A DNA stretch of 64,000 bases from Ruminococcus sp. (GTDB taxonomy: Bacteria; Bacillota; Clostridia; Oscillospirales; Ruminococcaceae): NCBI GenBank assembly GCA_014799805.1, contig JAAVHJ010000001.1, positions 1 through 64,000 on the forward strand. The letters run 5' to 3'. The position numbers and the translations under genes were made by a program. Below are positions 1-9,480 of the stretch, piece by piece. The notes beneath the pieces were generated by a model, which was not told the DNA's origin, did not search any database, and saw nothing but the letters and a program-made list of their open reading frames with translations. Positions within the stretch are counted from its first letter, which is position 1. Each line of letters begins with the position of its first letter.

Positions 1-1
1 A

Positions 2-1753
2 CTAAATTATTTAAATTCAAATTCTGGAGCTGTTATCTCACTTAGTGAACTGGAAACGCCAGAACCTACCACAGAGCAAACTACAGAGACAACAGAATAT
101 ACTGAAATTTCTATTTCAGATTTTAGTCTTGTGAAAACGCCTGATAAAACAATTTATACTATCGGTGAAGAACTGGATTTAACAGGCGGTATTGTACATG
201 ACAGTGTGATAATTACCAATCAAAATGGTGAATCTGAATTACTTGATACATATCAATATATGACAAATCAGGAATATTTACTGGATTTAGAAGCATTTGA
301 TAATACAAGAGCTGGCATTTATCCAGTTTATCTTGTAAAAAATTATATAGATAGCAATCATCAACCAGCGACTGAAAAAATTTTATTTTATGTTCTTGTC
401 AAAGAACCACAGATCATGCAAGATATCACAGACCCGACAGAAATGTCAACGATAGAAACAGAATTTACTACTACAGAAACTTCTGAAACAAATATTTTTA
501 ATACAGACCCAACAGAAACTAATATGTTTCCTACAGATTTTACAATGCCAACTGGAAATAATTCTGGTAATAATTTTAATTCTGATATGCTACAGCAATA
601 TCTGCAAAGTCAAACTGGACAAATTACAGGAAATGCTAATAATATTACTTCTGATATGATGCAACAGTATTTGCAAAGTCAGAATTCTATGGATAATTTC
701 TCACAACAAGATTTAGCGAGTATATATGCTTCTATGATGACTGGAAATAATTCCAGCAATCTGTCACAACAAGAATTAGCTTCCATGTATTCCGCTATGC
801 AAGGTAATAATTCTACTGCCAGTACCACTGATATTTCTGGTAATTTATCACAGCAAGATTTAGCTTCTCTATATTCTGCTATGCAAAGCAATCAGACCAT
901 AACAGAAACTTCTGCAAATATTTCTCAAGAAGAGTTAGCCTCTATGTATTCCGCTATGCAAAATAATCAGGATTTCTCACAATATAGCCAATATGGCAAT
1001 TTTTCTTCTGAAGATATTGAAAAAATGATGAATATTTCTAATCTGTCCGAAACAGAATTAGCAAACGCTCTTGATGAGTATATGCAGAATCCAGACGAAG
1101 ATATTTTATTAGAAATCTATGAGCAATATATTTCTTCTGGAAATTATGATTCTAATATGAATACTTTTGGTGTTGTAAGTCTAGATGCTCCAGCAAGTAT
1201 TCATATTTATGTAGACAGCTTTGAAGCCAAAGAATCCGTTGCAGAGTGCATTACAAATTATAATAAAACGGTTTCCGAAGAAAATCAAATTAGTTATACA
1301 GATTATATTGGCTTGTTAATGTCTTCTGTTACTACAATAGTAAATGTCATTTCTTATGTATTAATTGCTTTTGTCGCTGTTTCTCTGATAGTATCCTCTA
1401 TCATGATTGGGATTATTACATATATTTCTGTGTTAGAACGCACAAAAGAAATCGGTATTTTACGTGCTATTGGTGCTTCTAAACATAATATTTCCCAAGT
1501 GTTTAATGCTGAAACGTTTATTATTGGGCTTTGTTCTGGTGCAATCGGTGTGGGTATTACGGAATTATTATTAATTCCGGTAAATATTATTATTCATGCG
1601 ATTGCAGATTCTACTGCCGTTAATGCAAGTTTACCAATCTTAGCAGGTATTATTTTAATTATGATTAGCATTATTTTAACATTAATTGGCGGATTTATCC
1701 CTGCAAAAAAAGCTTCTGCCAAAGATGCTGTCATTGCACTTCGTTCAGAATAA
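2..1753 (+). CDS. FtsX/MacB-type ABC transporter permease, 5' end outside the window, with repeat-rich extracellular insertion
   Basis: The reading frame is open from base 2 with no start in view, so this is the C-terminal 583 residues of a longer protein. Order seen: a Thr/Glu-rich stretch; a bacterial Ig-like segment around PDKTIYTIGEELDLTGG; a second Thr-rich linker; an Asn/Gln/Ser-rich stretch (about bases 540-1010) with four or more imperfect copies of SQQELASMYSAMQ; then an FtsX domain with three or four membrane segments and the typical ERTKEIGILRAIGAS motif, ending PAKKASAKDAVIALRSE. That motif and ending are classic for MacB/FtsX permeases that work with a separate ATPase on lipoprotein, peptide or drug export. 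The ATPase is presumably upstream. Substrate unknown; the Ig-like and repeat insertion into the large extracellular loop is unusual. Followed by a strong terminator. Confidence 0.85.
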   Translation, partial: LNYLNSNSGAVISLSELETPEPTTEQTTETTEYTEISISDFSLVKTPDKTIYTIGEELDLTGGIVHDSVIITNQNGESELLDTYQYMTNQEYLLDLEAFDNTRAGIYPVYLVKNYIDSNHQPATEKILFYVLVKEPQIMQDITDPTEMSTIETEFTTTETSETNIFNTDPTETNMFPTDFTMPTGNNSGNNFNSDMLQQYLQSQTGQITGNANNITSDMMQQYLQSQNSMDNFSQQDLASIYASMMTGNNSSNLSQQELASMYSAMQGNNSTASTTDISGNLSQQDLASLYSAMQSNQTITETSANISQEELASMYSAMQNNQDFSQYSQYGNFSSEDIEKMMNISNLSETELANALDEYMQNPDEDILLEIYEQYISSGNYDSNMNTFGVVSLDAPASIHIYVDSFEAKESVAECITNYNKTVSEENQISYTDYIGLLMSSVTTIVNVISYVLIAFVAVSLIVSSIMIGIITYISVLERTKEIGILRAIGASKHNISQVFNAETFIIGLCSGAIGVGITELLLIPVNIIIHAIADSTAVNASLPILAGIILIMISIILTLIGGFIPAKKASAKDAVIALRSE

Positions 1754-1770
1754 TCATATTATAAAAAATA

Positions 1771-1799
1771 CTCTCCTTGAAACAGGAGAGCGTTTTTTT
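1771..1799. terminator. Bidirectional rho-independent terminator
   Basis: A 7-bp perfect stem CTCTCCT/AGGAGAG with a 6-nt loop is followed by a T-run on the plus strand and preceded by an A-rich stretch, so it can end both the permease transcript and the converging AraC gene. Confidence 0.85.
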
Positions 1800-2544
1800 A
1801 ATCTTCACTATCACTAGAATAATTAGCTTTTTGCATTCGATAGCGTTTAGGAGTAATGCCCTTTATTTTCTTAAATACTGCAATAAATGCACTTTGTGAA
1901 GAAAATCCCAATTGTACAGAAATATCATAATATGACAAATCTGTATTTTTTAATAATTCTTCTGCTTGTTGAATTCTTGCAAGAACGACAAACTGCTTAA
2001 TAGAACCGCCTGTTTCCTGCTTAAATAATCTTGACAGATAAGACGGATTTAATCCCACTAATTTTGCAAGTGTCTTGATAGATAAATTACAATTCAAATT
2101 TTCATTGATGTAATCAATACATTTTCTGATATGCCAGGAAATAACATCTTTTACTTTGATTTCCTGCATACGCTGTGTGAAATCTAAGCACATATCAATA
2201 TAGATTTTACAGATTTCTTCTTTTTTACGGCATTTGTCTGCTTGAATAATATAATTATCCCGCATTTCTTCTGCCTCTGGTTTTCCCATTCCATTTTCTG
2301 TACATGCTTGTACAATTTCTGATAAAACAAGAATAAAATAATATTTTACATTTCTTGTTGTATTTTCAGACAATTTCTTGTTACTAGAAAATAAACTTGC
2401 TTTAATCGCATTTAAATTTTTCTGAACAAATTCCAGATCACCATTTTGGATAGCCATTATCTGAATTGATTTTGAAACAGGTTTTTCCTTTGTTTGAGCT
2501 TTTGAATGATTTTCCAAGCTAGCTAATTTTTTTTCATTTTTCAT
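1798..2544 (-). CDS. AraC-family transcriptional regulator
   Basis: Cytoplasmic DNA-binding regulator. The C-terminal ~100 residues form the double helix-turn-helix of AraC/XylS proteins (CIDYINENLNCNLSIKTLAKL, PSYLSRLFKQETGGS, then DISVQLGFSSQSAFIAVFKKIKGITPKRYR). The N-terminal half is a helical domain without a cupin fold; the regulator at 21917-22657 has the same architecture and similar segments (YIIQADKC against YIMQADEC), so the two are paralogues. Start set at the ATG with AGGAG eight bases upstream; an upstream in-frame GTG overlaps that ribosome binding site. It lies 99 bp downstream of cbiC but has its own promoter. Ligand unknown; carbohydrate sensing is plausible because the paralogue sits among glycoside hydrolases. 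Confidence 0.85.
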   Translation of the reverse strand: MKNEKKLASLENHSKAQTKEKPVSKSIQIMAIQNGDLEFVQKNLNAIKASLFSSNKKLSENTTRNVKYYFILVLSEIVQACTENGMGKPEAEEMRDNYIIQADKCRKKEEICKIYIDMCLDFTQRMQEIKVKDVISWHIRKCIDYINENLNCNLSIKTLAKLVGLNPSYLSRLFKQETGGSIKQFVVLARIQQAEELLKNTDLSYYDISVQLGFSSQSAFIAVFKKIKGITPKRYRMQKANYSSDSED

Positions 2545-2574
2545 GATTTTCACTCCTTTTTTAAATTTATATTT

Positions 2575-2603
2575 ATTATAGCATATTTTTACTATAAAAT
2601 CAA
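2575..2603 (-). promoter_or_regulatory. Sigma-A promoter for the AraC gene
   Basis: On the minus strand TTGATT, 17-bp spacer, TATAAT with an extended TGC before the -10, about 30 bp upstream of the AraC start. It lies in the gap between cbiC and the AraC gene, so the regulator need not depend on the cobalamin operon transcript. Confidence 0.75.
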
Positions 2604-2643
2604 GTATTTTTTACAAATTTTTCTAAAAAAAATAATTATTTTA

Positions 2644-3276
2644 TTAAGCCATTCTGCAAATCTGGTATAATAATGCATTACAGATAGCAACGGCAACACT
2701 ACTACCGCCTTTATTTCCTTGTGCAGTGATATAATTAATCTTTTTTTGCATAATTAAATTTTTAGATTCTATTACGTTTACGAATCCTACGGGAACCGCA
2801 ATAATTAATTTTGGATTTATTTTTTTAGCATCAATTAATTCAGATAATTGATATAATGCTGTGGGAGCGTTTCCAATTGCAAAAATAAAATCGCCTTTTA
2901 AATCACAAGCTTTTTCCATAGAAGCCATTGCTCTGGTAATTCCTCTTGCTTTTGCCTGTTCTGCAACATCAGAATCCGCCATAAAGCAATACGCCTTACC
3001 GCCTAATGCATGTAAAGATTTTTTATGAATGCCAGATAGAGCCATATTAGTATCTGTAATAATACTTGCACCATTTTTTAAAGCCTGCAATGCAATTTCT
3101 ACCGCATGTTCTGAAAATTTTAAATTTTCTATATAATCAAAATCTGCCGTGGTATGAATCACACGTTTTAAAATTAATTTCTGATTTTCAGGTATATTTT
3201 TATATTTTAATTTTTCTTCAATAATTGCAAAACTTCTTGCTTCGATTTCATCGGGTTTGATAAATTCTAAATTCAA
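2644..3276 (-). CDS. cbiC: Cobalt-precorrin-8 methylmutase
   Basis: Moves the methyl group from C11 to C12 of cobalt-precorrin-8 to give cobyrinate. At 210 residues it has the usual family length. It shows RVIHTTADFDY with the expected catalytic His at 41, DTNMALSGI, GNAPTAL (135-141), PVGFVNVIESK and a GNKGGSSVAVA end, all characteristic of CbiC/CobH. The start appears to be TTG: GAGGT lies seven bases upstream, overlapping the cobT stop. Last cobalamin gene in transcription order, 9 bp after cobT. Confidence 0.93.
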   Translation of the reverse strand: MNLEFIKPDEIEARSFAIIEEKLKYKNIPENQKLILKRVIHTTADFDYIENLKFSEHAVEIALQALKNGASIITDTNMALSGIHKKSLHALGGKAYCFMADSDVAEQAKARGITRAMASMEKACDLKGDFIFAIGNAPTALYQLSELIDAKKINPKLIIAVPVGFVNVIESKNLIMQKKINYITAQGNKGGSSVAVAICNALLYQICRMA

Positions 3277-3285
3277 GTTATTACC

Positions 3286-4347
3286 TCATTTCAAAAATTC
3301 ATATTTTTCAATTTCAGCTGTTTGAAAATCAACAGTATTATGATAAGCTGACAAAGCAAAATCAAATAATTTTGCACCAATCACAGCCCCTGTTCCCTCT
3401 CCCAGACACATATCGCAATTGAAATAAGCCTTTAATCCAATTGCATCTAAAGCTAATTTTCCAGCAGGTTCAGCCGAACAATGTGACGCATAGATATAAT
3501 TTTTACAAACTGGAGCCAATCTGACAGCACAATTTGCTGAAACAGCTGAAATAAAACCATCTATTATCACTGGCACATGATAAATAGCCCCACCTAAAAA
3601 AGCTCCAGTCATACCACAAATATCAAATCCACCTAGTTTAGACATAATATCTAAAATATTATTTTTATCAGGTTTATGCAAATTAATTGCTTTTTTAATA
3701 ATTTCAATTTTATGTTTCACACCCTCACTTGTAAGCCCTGCTCCCCGTCCTGTGACAAACTCTGGATTTATTTCTTCTAATACAGATAAAATTGCACTTG
3801 AAGTTGTGGTATTTCCAATGCCCATTTCACCAGTAATTATTAAATTATAACCTTGATTTTTCTTTTCTTTTACTAAATTAATTCCTGTTAAAATTGCCTG
3901 TTCACATTGTTTTTTTGTCATAGCAGGTTCTTTTAGAAAATTTTTTGTTCCGTAAGCTATTTTTCGGATATCCAGACCAGAACAAATGATATCTTCTGCA
4001 ATGCCAATATCTATCGGAAATACATCAGCATTGCAAATTCTCGCTAAAGCATTCACTGTCGCAATGCCTTTTGTAAAATTTCTAGTCACAATACTAGTGA
4101 CTTCTTTTCCTGTTTGGGTGACATGTTCTTCTACAATGCCATTATCTGCACAGAAAATTAATACAGCTTTTTTTAAATTTTCTAAATTTTCAGAACCTGT
4201 AATGCCAGCAAGCTGAATTATCATATCTTCCAGACGTCCCAGACTCCGCAAAGGCTTTGCCAAATTATCCCAATATGCTTGTGCTTTTTGCATGGCCTGT
4301 TTTTCTAATTCTGTTATTTTTTTTAATTTATCTTCTAATTCTGACAT
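3286..4347 (-). CDS. cobT: Nicotinate-nucleotide--dimethylbenzimidazole phosphoribosyltransferase
   Basis: Activates the lower-ligand base to its alpha-ribazole phosphate for the nucleotide loop of cobalamin. The 353-residue length is typical. Visible motifs: GEMGIGNTTTSSA, GGFDICGMTGAFLGGA and CLGEGTGAV, whose Glu (about 317) is the catalytic base in CobT. GGAGG stands upstream of the ATG. It overlaps cbiJ by 13 bp, indicating translational coupling. No base-synthesis gene (bluB or bza type) is seen here, so the lower ligand may be made elsewhere or taken up. Confidence 0.94.
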   Translation of the reverse strand: MSELEDKLKKITELEKQAMQKAQAYWDNLAKPLRSLGRLEDMIIQLAGITGSENLENLKKAVLIFCADNGIVEEHVTQTGKEVTSIVTRNFTKGIATVNALARICNADVFPIDIGIAEDIICSGLDIRKIAYGTKNFLKEPAMTKKQCEQAILTGINLVKEKKNQGYNLIITGEMGIGNTTTSSAILSVLEEINPEFVTGRGAGLTSEGVKHKIEIIKKAINLHKPDKNNILDIMSKLGGFDICGMTGAFLGGAIYHVPVIIDGFISAVSANCAVRLAPVCKNYIYASHCSAEPAGKLALDAIGLKAYFNCDMCLGEGTGAVIGAKLFDFALSAYHNTVDFQTAEIEKYEFLK

Positions 4348-5075
4348 GAGAATTCCTCCAAATATGTTAAAATTTCTTTTAATTGCATGCCAGTTTCTTC
4401 AGGACGTTTAATTAAAATCACTGGAATATCAAATTTTTTTGCAATCTTAATTTTCTCTAATAATCCGCCTTTTTCGCCACTGTCTTTAGAAACTAGTATT
4501 TTAATATCATGTTTTATCATAATTTCTAATAAATCCTGTTCTAAAAATGGCGGCAATGCATAAATAATATTTGCTTTTGAATTTTCAGCTATTTTTCTTG
4601 AATCTTGTGTATCTAAAATTCTTATCCAAGCCCTTTTTGCAAAATTTTTTATATGATTTTCATAAAAATTTAAGCTTTTCACACCAGTTGTGAATAATAT
4701 ATTTCCAGTCATTTGAGATAATAACATACAAGCTTTTTCTTTAGAATCTGCAATGATAATTTTATCATAATCATAATTTATTTTTTCACGGATTAATCTT
4801 AAATATTTTACATGCAATTCTTGACAAACAGATTTTACTATTTTTGTTACTTCTTCTGCAAACGGATGAGAAGCATCTACCACATAATCAAAATAAATTA
4901 ATTTTTTTAAAAATTCCTGTTTATTCAATCTGCCAATATTAATATTAATTTTATTATTTTTTAAAATTTCCCTGCCGTAATCTGTAGCGACAAATGCTGT
5001 AATTTCATGATTTCCAGAAATATTTTTAATAAATTCCGTTGCATCACTTGTGCCTGCAATCACTGCAATTTTCAT
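4335..5075 (-). CDS. cbiJ: Cobalt-precorrin-6A reductase
   Basis: NAD(P)H-dependent reduction of the macrocycle at the cobalt-precorrin-6A stage. The 246-residue protein starts with the Rossmann-like MKIAVIAGTSDATEFI, has DASHPFAEEVT (the hallmark DATHPFA-like motif of CbiJ/CobK), and ends with VSKDSGEKGGLLEKI, which matches the family's C-terminal K-S-G-GG motif. It overlaps cbiH by 4 bp (ATGA) and cobT by 13 bp. Confidence 0.9.
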   Translation of the reverse strand: MKIAVIAGTSDATEFIKNISGNHEITAFVATDYGREILKNNKININIGRLNKQEFLKKLIYFDYVVDASHPFAEEVTKIVKSVCQELHVKYLRLIREKINYDYDKIIIADSKEKACMLLSQMTGNILFTTGVKSLNFYENHIKNFAKRAWIRILDTQDSRKIAENSKANIIYALPPFLEQDLLEIMIKHDIKILVSKDSGEKGGLLEKIKIAKKFDIPVILIKRPEETGMQLKEILTYLEEFSCQN

Positions 5076-5800
5076 ATTTTATAACCTCTTGGCGTAATCA
5101 TGTAATTATTTTTAATATAACTCTGTGAATTGCCAATAATAATTACACAAAACATATCTATCGGCTGATTTTTTAATTCTTTCAGACTTGTAAACCAAGC
5201 TTTTTGATTCTCTCTGCCAGCATTCCGAACAATGCCAACAGGTGTATCAGGACTTTGATATTGCATGATTAATTCACACGCCTGTGCTAAATATTCCGTT
5301 CTGGATTTAGATTTTGGATTATAAATACAAATCACAAAATCTCCCTGTGCAGCACAAGAAATTCTTTTATAAATTAATTCCAATGGCGTGAGCAAATCGC
5401 TTAAACTAATCACAGAGAAATCATGCATTAAAGGCGCACCTAATACAGAACTTGCCAGACTTGCCGAAGTAATACCAGCAACAATTTCAATTTCAATTTC
5501 AGCTTGCATATCCTGAACAATTTCTAATAAAATACCTGCCATGCCATAAATCCCACTGTCACCACTGGAAACTAATGCAATATTTTTATTTTTCAAAGCT
5601 TCCTGCACGGCAAATTTACAGCGTTCTATTTCTTTTCTCATAGGCGAAGTAGAATAATTTAAATCTGGAAATTCTTTTTTTAATAAATCAATATAAACCT
5701 GATAGCCAATGATTAAATCTACAGATTTTAATGCAAAAATAGCCTGTTCTGTCATATATTTTCTATCACCTGAACCGAACCCAATCACAAAAATTTTCAT
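5072..5800 (-). CDS. cbiH: Cobalt-factor III / precorrin-3B C17-methyltransferase
   Basis: SAM-dependent methylation at C17 with ring contraction. It is a 242-residue protein of the tetrapyrrole methylase (class III) fold: N-terminal VIGFGSGDRKYMTEQA, VSSGDSGIYGMAG (SAM loop), VAGITSASLASSVLGAPLMHDF, IYNPKSKSR, and VGIVRNAGR. The GDSGIYGMAG and LGAPLMHDF pattern fits CbiH/CobJ. Stop and start overlap with cbiJ; a short 22-bp gap separates it from cbiG. Confidence 0.92.
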   Translation of the reverse strand: MKIFVIGFGSGDRKYMTEQAIFALKSVDLIIGYQVYIDLLKKEFPDLNYSTSPMRKEIERCKFAVQEALKNKNIALVSSGDSGIYGMAGILLEIVQDMQAEIEIEIVAGITSASLASSVLGAPLMHDFSVISLSDLLTPLELIYKRISCAAQGDFVICIYNPKSKSRTEYLAQACELIMQYQSPDTPVGIVRNAGRENQKAWFTSLKELKNQPIDMFCVIIIGNSQSYIKNNYMITPRGYKI

Positions 5801-5822
5801 AAATAAGCTCCTTTTATTATTT

Positions 5823-6815
5823 TTATTTTTTAAAATATAATTTATCTAATTTTTTTCTACAAATGGCAAGCGTAATTCCTGAAAATTTTATTTTACCAGT
5901 CAGAACTTCTCCACAATCTGAACCCAAATAACTACAAGCTTCTGCAACAGATGGCAAACCTGTTATTTTTTCCACAAATTCAGAAGTTTCAAATTTTGCT
6001 TTACAAGCCCTAATTTTTTCATCTGGAATAATTTCAAGTTCTAAATGATATGTTTCACATAATTTCAAAATAGCCGGTTCATATTGTTTTAATTTAATAC
6101 TGGCAATTTTAGCAACAGATAATATACTTAATTTTTTTAATTCTAATAATTCCAACACACAAGATTCTAAATTTTCAAAACTAATATTTTTTTTACAACC
6201 GATTCCAATCACTAAACTTTTAGGACGAAGTATCAGCATTTTTTCTGAATATGCTTGAAATTCTAATATTTTATCAGAAATAATAACCTGTGCAGGCAAA
6301 TTATTTTTAATAATAATATTATCAAATTCTTGTAATAAAAAATCAGAATATACCGTAATTTTCTGATATTCTAACATCGCACTACTAATATATTTTAAAT
6401 TCTCTAAATTTTCTATTATTAAATTATTATTTTTTGCAAAAATATCAAAAGCAATGATATTTTCTATATCTGTTGCAGTAGTAATCACAGGCAGAGCGTT
6501 TAAAATTTCTGCAATCTGACAAGCCAAAGCATTTGCACCGCCTAAATGCCCAGATAATAAGCTAATTACAAATTTTCCCTGTTGGTCAAGAACAATCACA
6601 GCAGGGTCTTTATGTTTGGCAATTAATAAATCTGCAATGACTCTGATAACAATGCCAGTTGCCATAACAAACACAAGTGCATCATAATTTTTAAAATCTT
6701 CTTGTACGCTAGTTTTAAAATTTTGTTTTGATTCTATCTTACCGCCTAAATTTTCCTGTATTTTTTCAACAATTTTTTTCCCTTGCGAAGTCAGCCAAAA
6801 ATACGCAATTTTCAT
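5823..6815 (-). CDS. cbiG: Cobalt-precorrin-5A hydrolase
   Basis: Opens the delta-lactone and releases the two-carbon fragment as acetaldehyde in the anaerobic pathway. The 330-residue protein has the central VFVMATGIVIRVIADLL and LLSGHLGGANALA motifs, TTATDIENIIAFD, and a C-terminal CbiG domain with IGIGCKKNIS, SVAKIASIKLKQYE and LPSVAEACSYLGS. Its presence, with cbiD, identifies the oxygen-independent route. It overlaps cbiF by 4 bp. Confidence 0.93.
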   Translation of the reverse strand: MKIAYFWLTSQGKKIVEKIQENLGGKIESKQNFKTSVQEDFKNYDALVFVMATGIVIRVIADLLIAKHKDPAVIVLDQQGKFVISLLSGHLGGANALACQIAEILNALPVITTATDIENIIAFDIFAKNNNLIIENLENLKYISSAMLEYQKITVYSDFLLQEFDNIIIKNNLPAQVIISDKILEFQAYSEKMLILRPKSLVIGIGCKKNISFENLESCVLELLELKKLSILSVAKIASIKLKQYEPAILKLCETYHLELEIIPDEKIRACKAKFETSEFVEKITGLPSVAEACSYLGSDCGEVLTGKIKFSGITLAICRKKLDKLYFKK

Positions 6816-7567
6816 TCTGAAACACCTTGCCTGAATTCATGTGTAAAATGCTTGTCATAAAGCTTTGATAACGAGTAAACATCACCTAGAAAATTGCCTA
6901 CAGTAACAATTGCTGTTTTTTTAATTCCTGCTTTTTGCACTTTTTCGGCAATTGTTTCTAAATTTCCAGTTACTATTTTTTGGTCTTTCCAACTGGCTTT
7001 ATAAACAACAGCAACAGGTGTTTCTTTGGGATAGCCTACACATAATTTTTCTGCGAGTTCCTGAATTCTTCCAACAGATAAGAAAATTACCATAGTTGCC
7101 TGATGTTTTGCTAATTCTTCAATTTTTTCACGTTCAGGAACAGGCGTTCTTCCCTCCATGCGAGTTAAAATAACTGTCTGTGAAACATCAGGCAAAGTAT
7201 ACTCTTTTTGCAAAACTGCTGAAACTGCTAAAAAAGAACTCACACCTGGAACAACTTCATGAGCAATATGTAATTTATCCAAAGCATCAAGTTGTTCACG
7301 AATTGCACCATAAATAGAAGCATCTCCCGTATGTACTCTGATTGTGAGTTTATGTTCTTGTTCAGAAACTTGCATAATTTTTAAAACTTCTTCCAGTGTC
7401 ATTCTGGAGCTGTCATAAATTTCACAATCTGATTTAATATCCTGAAAAATTTCAGGATTCACAAGCGAACCAGCATAAATAATTACATCAGCTTTATCAA
7501 TTAATTTTTTGCCTTTGATAGTCAATAATTCAGGGTCTCCTGCACCTGCTCCGACAAAATAAACCAT
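6812..7567 (-). CDS. cbiF: Cobalt-precorrin-4 C11-methyltransferase
   Basis: SAM-dependent methylation of C11. The 251-residue tetrapyrrole methylase shows VYFVGAGAGDPELLTIKG, VIYAGSLVNPE, VHTGDASIYGAIREQ, VPGVSSFLAVSAVLQKEYTLP and LTRMEGRTPVPE. The MEGRTPVPE stretch is diagnostic for CbiF/CobM. It lies 1 bp from cbiL and overlaps cbiG by 4 bp. Confidence 0.95.
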   Translation of the reverse strand: MVYFVGAGAGDPELLTIKGKKLIDKADVIIYAGSLVNPEIFQDIKSDCEIYDSSRMTLEEVLKIMQVSEQEHKLTIRVHTGDASIYGAIREQLDALDKLHIAHEVVPGVSSFLAVSAVLQKEYTLPDVSQTVILTRMEGRTPVPEREKIEELAKHQATMVIFLSVGRIQELAEKLCVGYPKETPVAVVYKASWKDQKIVTGNLETIAEKVQKAGIKKTAIVTVGNFLGDVYSLSKLYDKHFTHEFRQGVSE

Positions 7568-7568
7568 A

Positions 7569-8261
7569 TTAATATAACCCGCCTTTTTTAATTAATAATA
7601 TGACAAAATAAGATTGTTTTTCTACTGGCACACCGATATATTCATCAGGCATATTCAAATTACAAAACATAATTGTTTTATCAAATAAATCTAATTCTTT
7701 TAGCATGGGAATCAGCCAAGGTAAAGCCCTTCCTGCTTTCATGAGAATAATATTATCTGCTTGTGATAAATATTTTTTCACAACTTCTGGTGAATTCACT
7801 GCTGATAAAATCAATAAATTTTCTTGACTTTCGCATAAACTAAGCTGAGCCTTAGCACTTGCAGAAGAAAAAGACGAAATGCCAGAAATTACTTTTGTTT
7901 GATAACCCTGTTCGGAAATAATTTGCCTGACATAATTTGCCGTGCTATAAACAGAAACGTCACCAAGTGTTAGCATTGCAATATTTTTTCCCATGTCTAA
8001 GCGTTCTGTGATTGGCAGTAATACACCTGATTTTAAATAATTTTTATAATCTAAATTTCTCCGCATAGGGAAAATAATTTTTAATTTTTCAGCATGTTGC
8101 ATATTTGCAACTTGTTCTGCAATTGTAAATGCCATAGAATTCGCATCTTCTTGTGTGACAGGAATTACAATTGCATCAACTTGTTCTAAAATTTGCTTTG
8201 CCTGTATTGTCATTTCTAGTGGATTCCCTGAACCAACACCAACTGCATAAAAAATACTCAT
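7569..8261 (-). CDS. cbiL: Cobalt-factor II / precorrin-2 C20-methyltransferase
   Basis: SAM-dependent C20 methylation, the first methylation dedicated to corrin formation. Features of the family: MSIFYAVGVGSGNPLEMTIQA, IVIPVTQEDANSMAF, MLTLGDVSVYSTANYV, ISGISSFSSASAKAQLSL and LMKAGRALPWLI. Start chosen at the ATG with GGAG nine bases upstream; a TTG in the same frame five codons earlier overlaps that site. Length 230 residues. Confidence 0.93.
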   Translation of the reverse strand: MSIFYAVGVGSGNPLEMTIQAKQILEQVDAIVIPVTQEDANSMAFTIAEQVANMQHAEKLKIIFPMRRNLDYKNYLKSGVLLPITERLDMGKNIAMLTLGDVSVYSTANYVRQIISEQGYQTKVISGISSFSSASAKAQLSLCESQENLLILSAVNSPEVVKKYLSQADNIILMKAGRALPWLIPMLKELDLFDKTIMFCNLNMPDEYIGVPVEKQSYFVILLIKKGGLY

Positions 8262-8262
8262 G

Positions 8263-9480
8263 TTATTCAGCTCCAATCGTACAGGAATAAATTAAAATAG
8301 GGTGATTCTCCTGCAAAATATGATAATTTTTAATTGCTTTTGCATGACTAATAGAAATCCGTGTGATTTCTAAGTCTGAAAAATTTCTTAAAACTGGATA
8401 AATTTCCGCCTGTGATTCCAATGTGACAGCACTTATTACAAGTCTGATTTTTTGATTCAAGTTTTTAATTTGCTTAAAAATTTCTTGAAATTCTCCGCCC
8501 GTACCACCGATAAAAATACAATCTGGCAAAGGTAATTTTTTTATTTTTTCTGACGCTTTTCCAGAAATTATTATCAAATTCGCAAGCTGAAAATAATTTT
8601 TATTTTTTTCTAATATTTCCAAAGCGGAATTTTTATATTCTATCGCATAAACTTGACCAAATTGACAGAATCTAGCACATTCTACAGAAATACTTCCTGT
8701 ACCTGCTCCAATATCCCAAGTAATAAAATCAGGTTGCAATCTTAATTTATTTAAAATAATTGCACGAATTTCTTCTTTTGTCATGGGAGATTCATTCCTG
8801 AGAAAAGCACTATCTGGCAATAATACTGGATTTTTTATTAATTTTGGACTAGTATTTTTAACGGCAACCACACATAATGCGGAATGATTAAAATTTAAAA
8901 ATAATTCTGGTTTACCTTGTAATAATTTTTCTTCTGGATAAGATAAATTAATGCCGACAAATAATTCTGTATTTTTTAAATCATAATTTACTAAAATATT
9001 AGCAATTTCTTTTACGCCTTGCTTTGCAGAGCATAAAAAAAATGTCAAAAAATTTTCAGAAACGGTATAAGCAATTTTGCCCGTAGAATAATTTCTGCCG
9101 TGTAAGCTAATAATCACAGCATTTTCCATAGTTAAGCCAAATTTTGCACCCAATACTTGCAAAGAACTCACAGCTGGAATAATTTCTAAACAAATTTCAG
9201 GATATTTTTTCTGAATCGTCCGGCATAAGCTATATAATAACGGGTCTCCTGATACAAGTAAAGCAATATTTTCCTGTTTTATTCTCTCAGGCAATTTATT
9301 TAAAAATTCTGGAATTTTGCCTAATACTTCGCCATTTTTAATATTTAGATTTTTTATCAATCTTTCAGAGGCAATCACACAATCGGCTTTTTCAATTTCT
9401 TGTTTGGCAACAGGCAGTAAATATTCAGGCATGCCTGCTCCGCCACCAATTATAATCAATTTTTTTAATTTTTCTGACAT
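8263..9480 (-). CDS. cbiET: Fused cobalt-precorrin-7 C5-methyltransferase / C15-methyltransferase (decarboxylating)
   Basis: A CbiE-CbiT fusion (CobL type). The N-terminal ~200 residues form a tetrapyrrole methylase (IIIGGGAGMPEYLLP, LLVSGDPLLYSL, PAVSSLQVLGAKFGL), and the C-terminal half is a class I methyltransferase (MTKEEIRAIILNKLRL, WDIGAGTGSISVECARF, DCIFIGGTGGE). It adds methyl groups at C5 and C15 and removes the C12 acetate carboxyl. Start at the ATG three codons inside the longest frame. It overlaps the end of cbiD by 16 bp. Confidence 0.93.
   Translation of the reverse strand: MSEKLKKLIIIGGGAGMPEYLLPVAKQEIEKADCVIASERLIKNLNIKNGEVLGKIPEFLNKLPERIKQENIALLVSGDPLLYSLCRTIQKKYPEICLEIIPAVSSLQVLGAKFGLTMENAVIISLHGRNYSTGKIAYTVSENFLTFFLCSAKQGVKEIANILVNYDLKNTELFVGINLSYPEEKLLQGKPELFLNFNHSALCVVAVKNTSPKLIKNPVLLPDSAFLRNESPMTKEEIRAIILNKLRLQPDFITWDIGAGTGSISVECARFCQFGQVYAIEYKNSALEILEKNKNYFQLANLIIISGKASEKIKKLPLPDCIFIGGTGGEFQEIFKQIKNLNQKIRLVISAVTLESQAEIYPVLRNFSDLEITRISISHAKAIKNYHILQENHPILIYSCTIGAE

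Noticed and set aside
679-891. Minus-strand 70-codon frame rich in Cys and Glu
   Set aside because: It is the reverse of the SQQELASMYSAMQ repeats in the permease and has no ribosome binding site.
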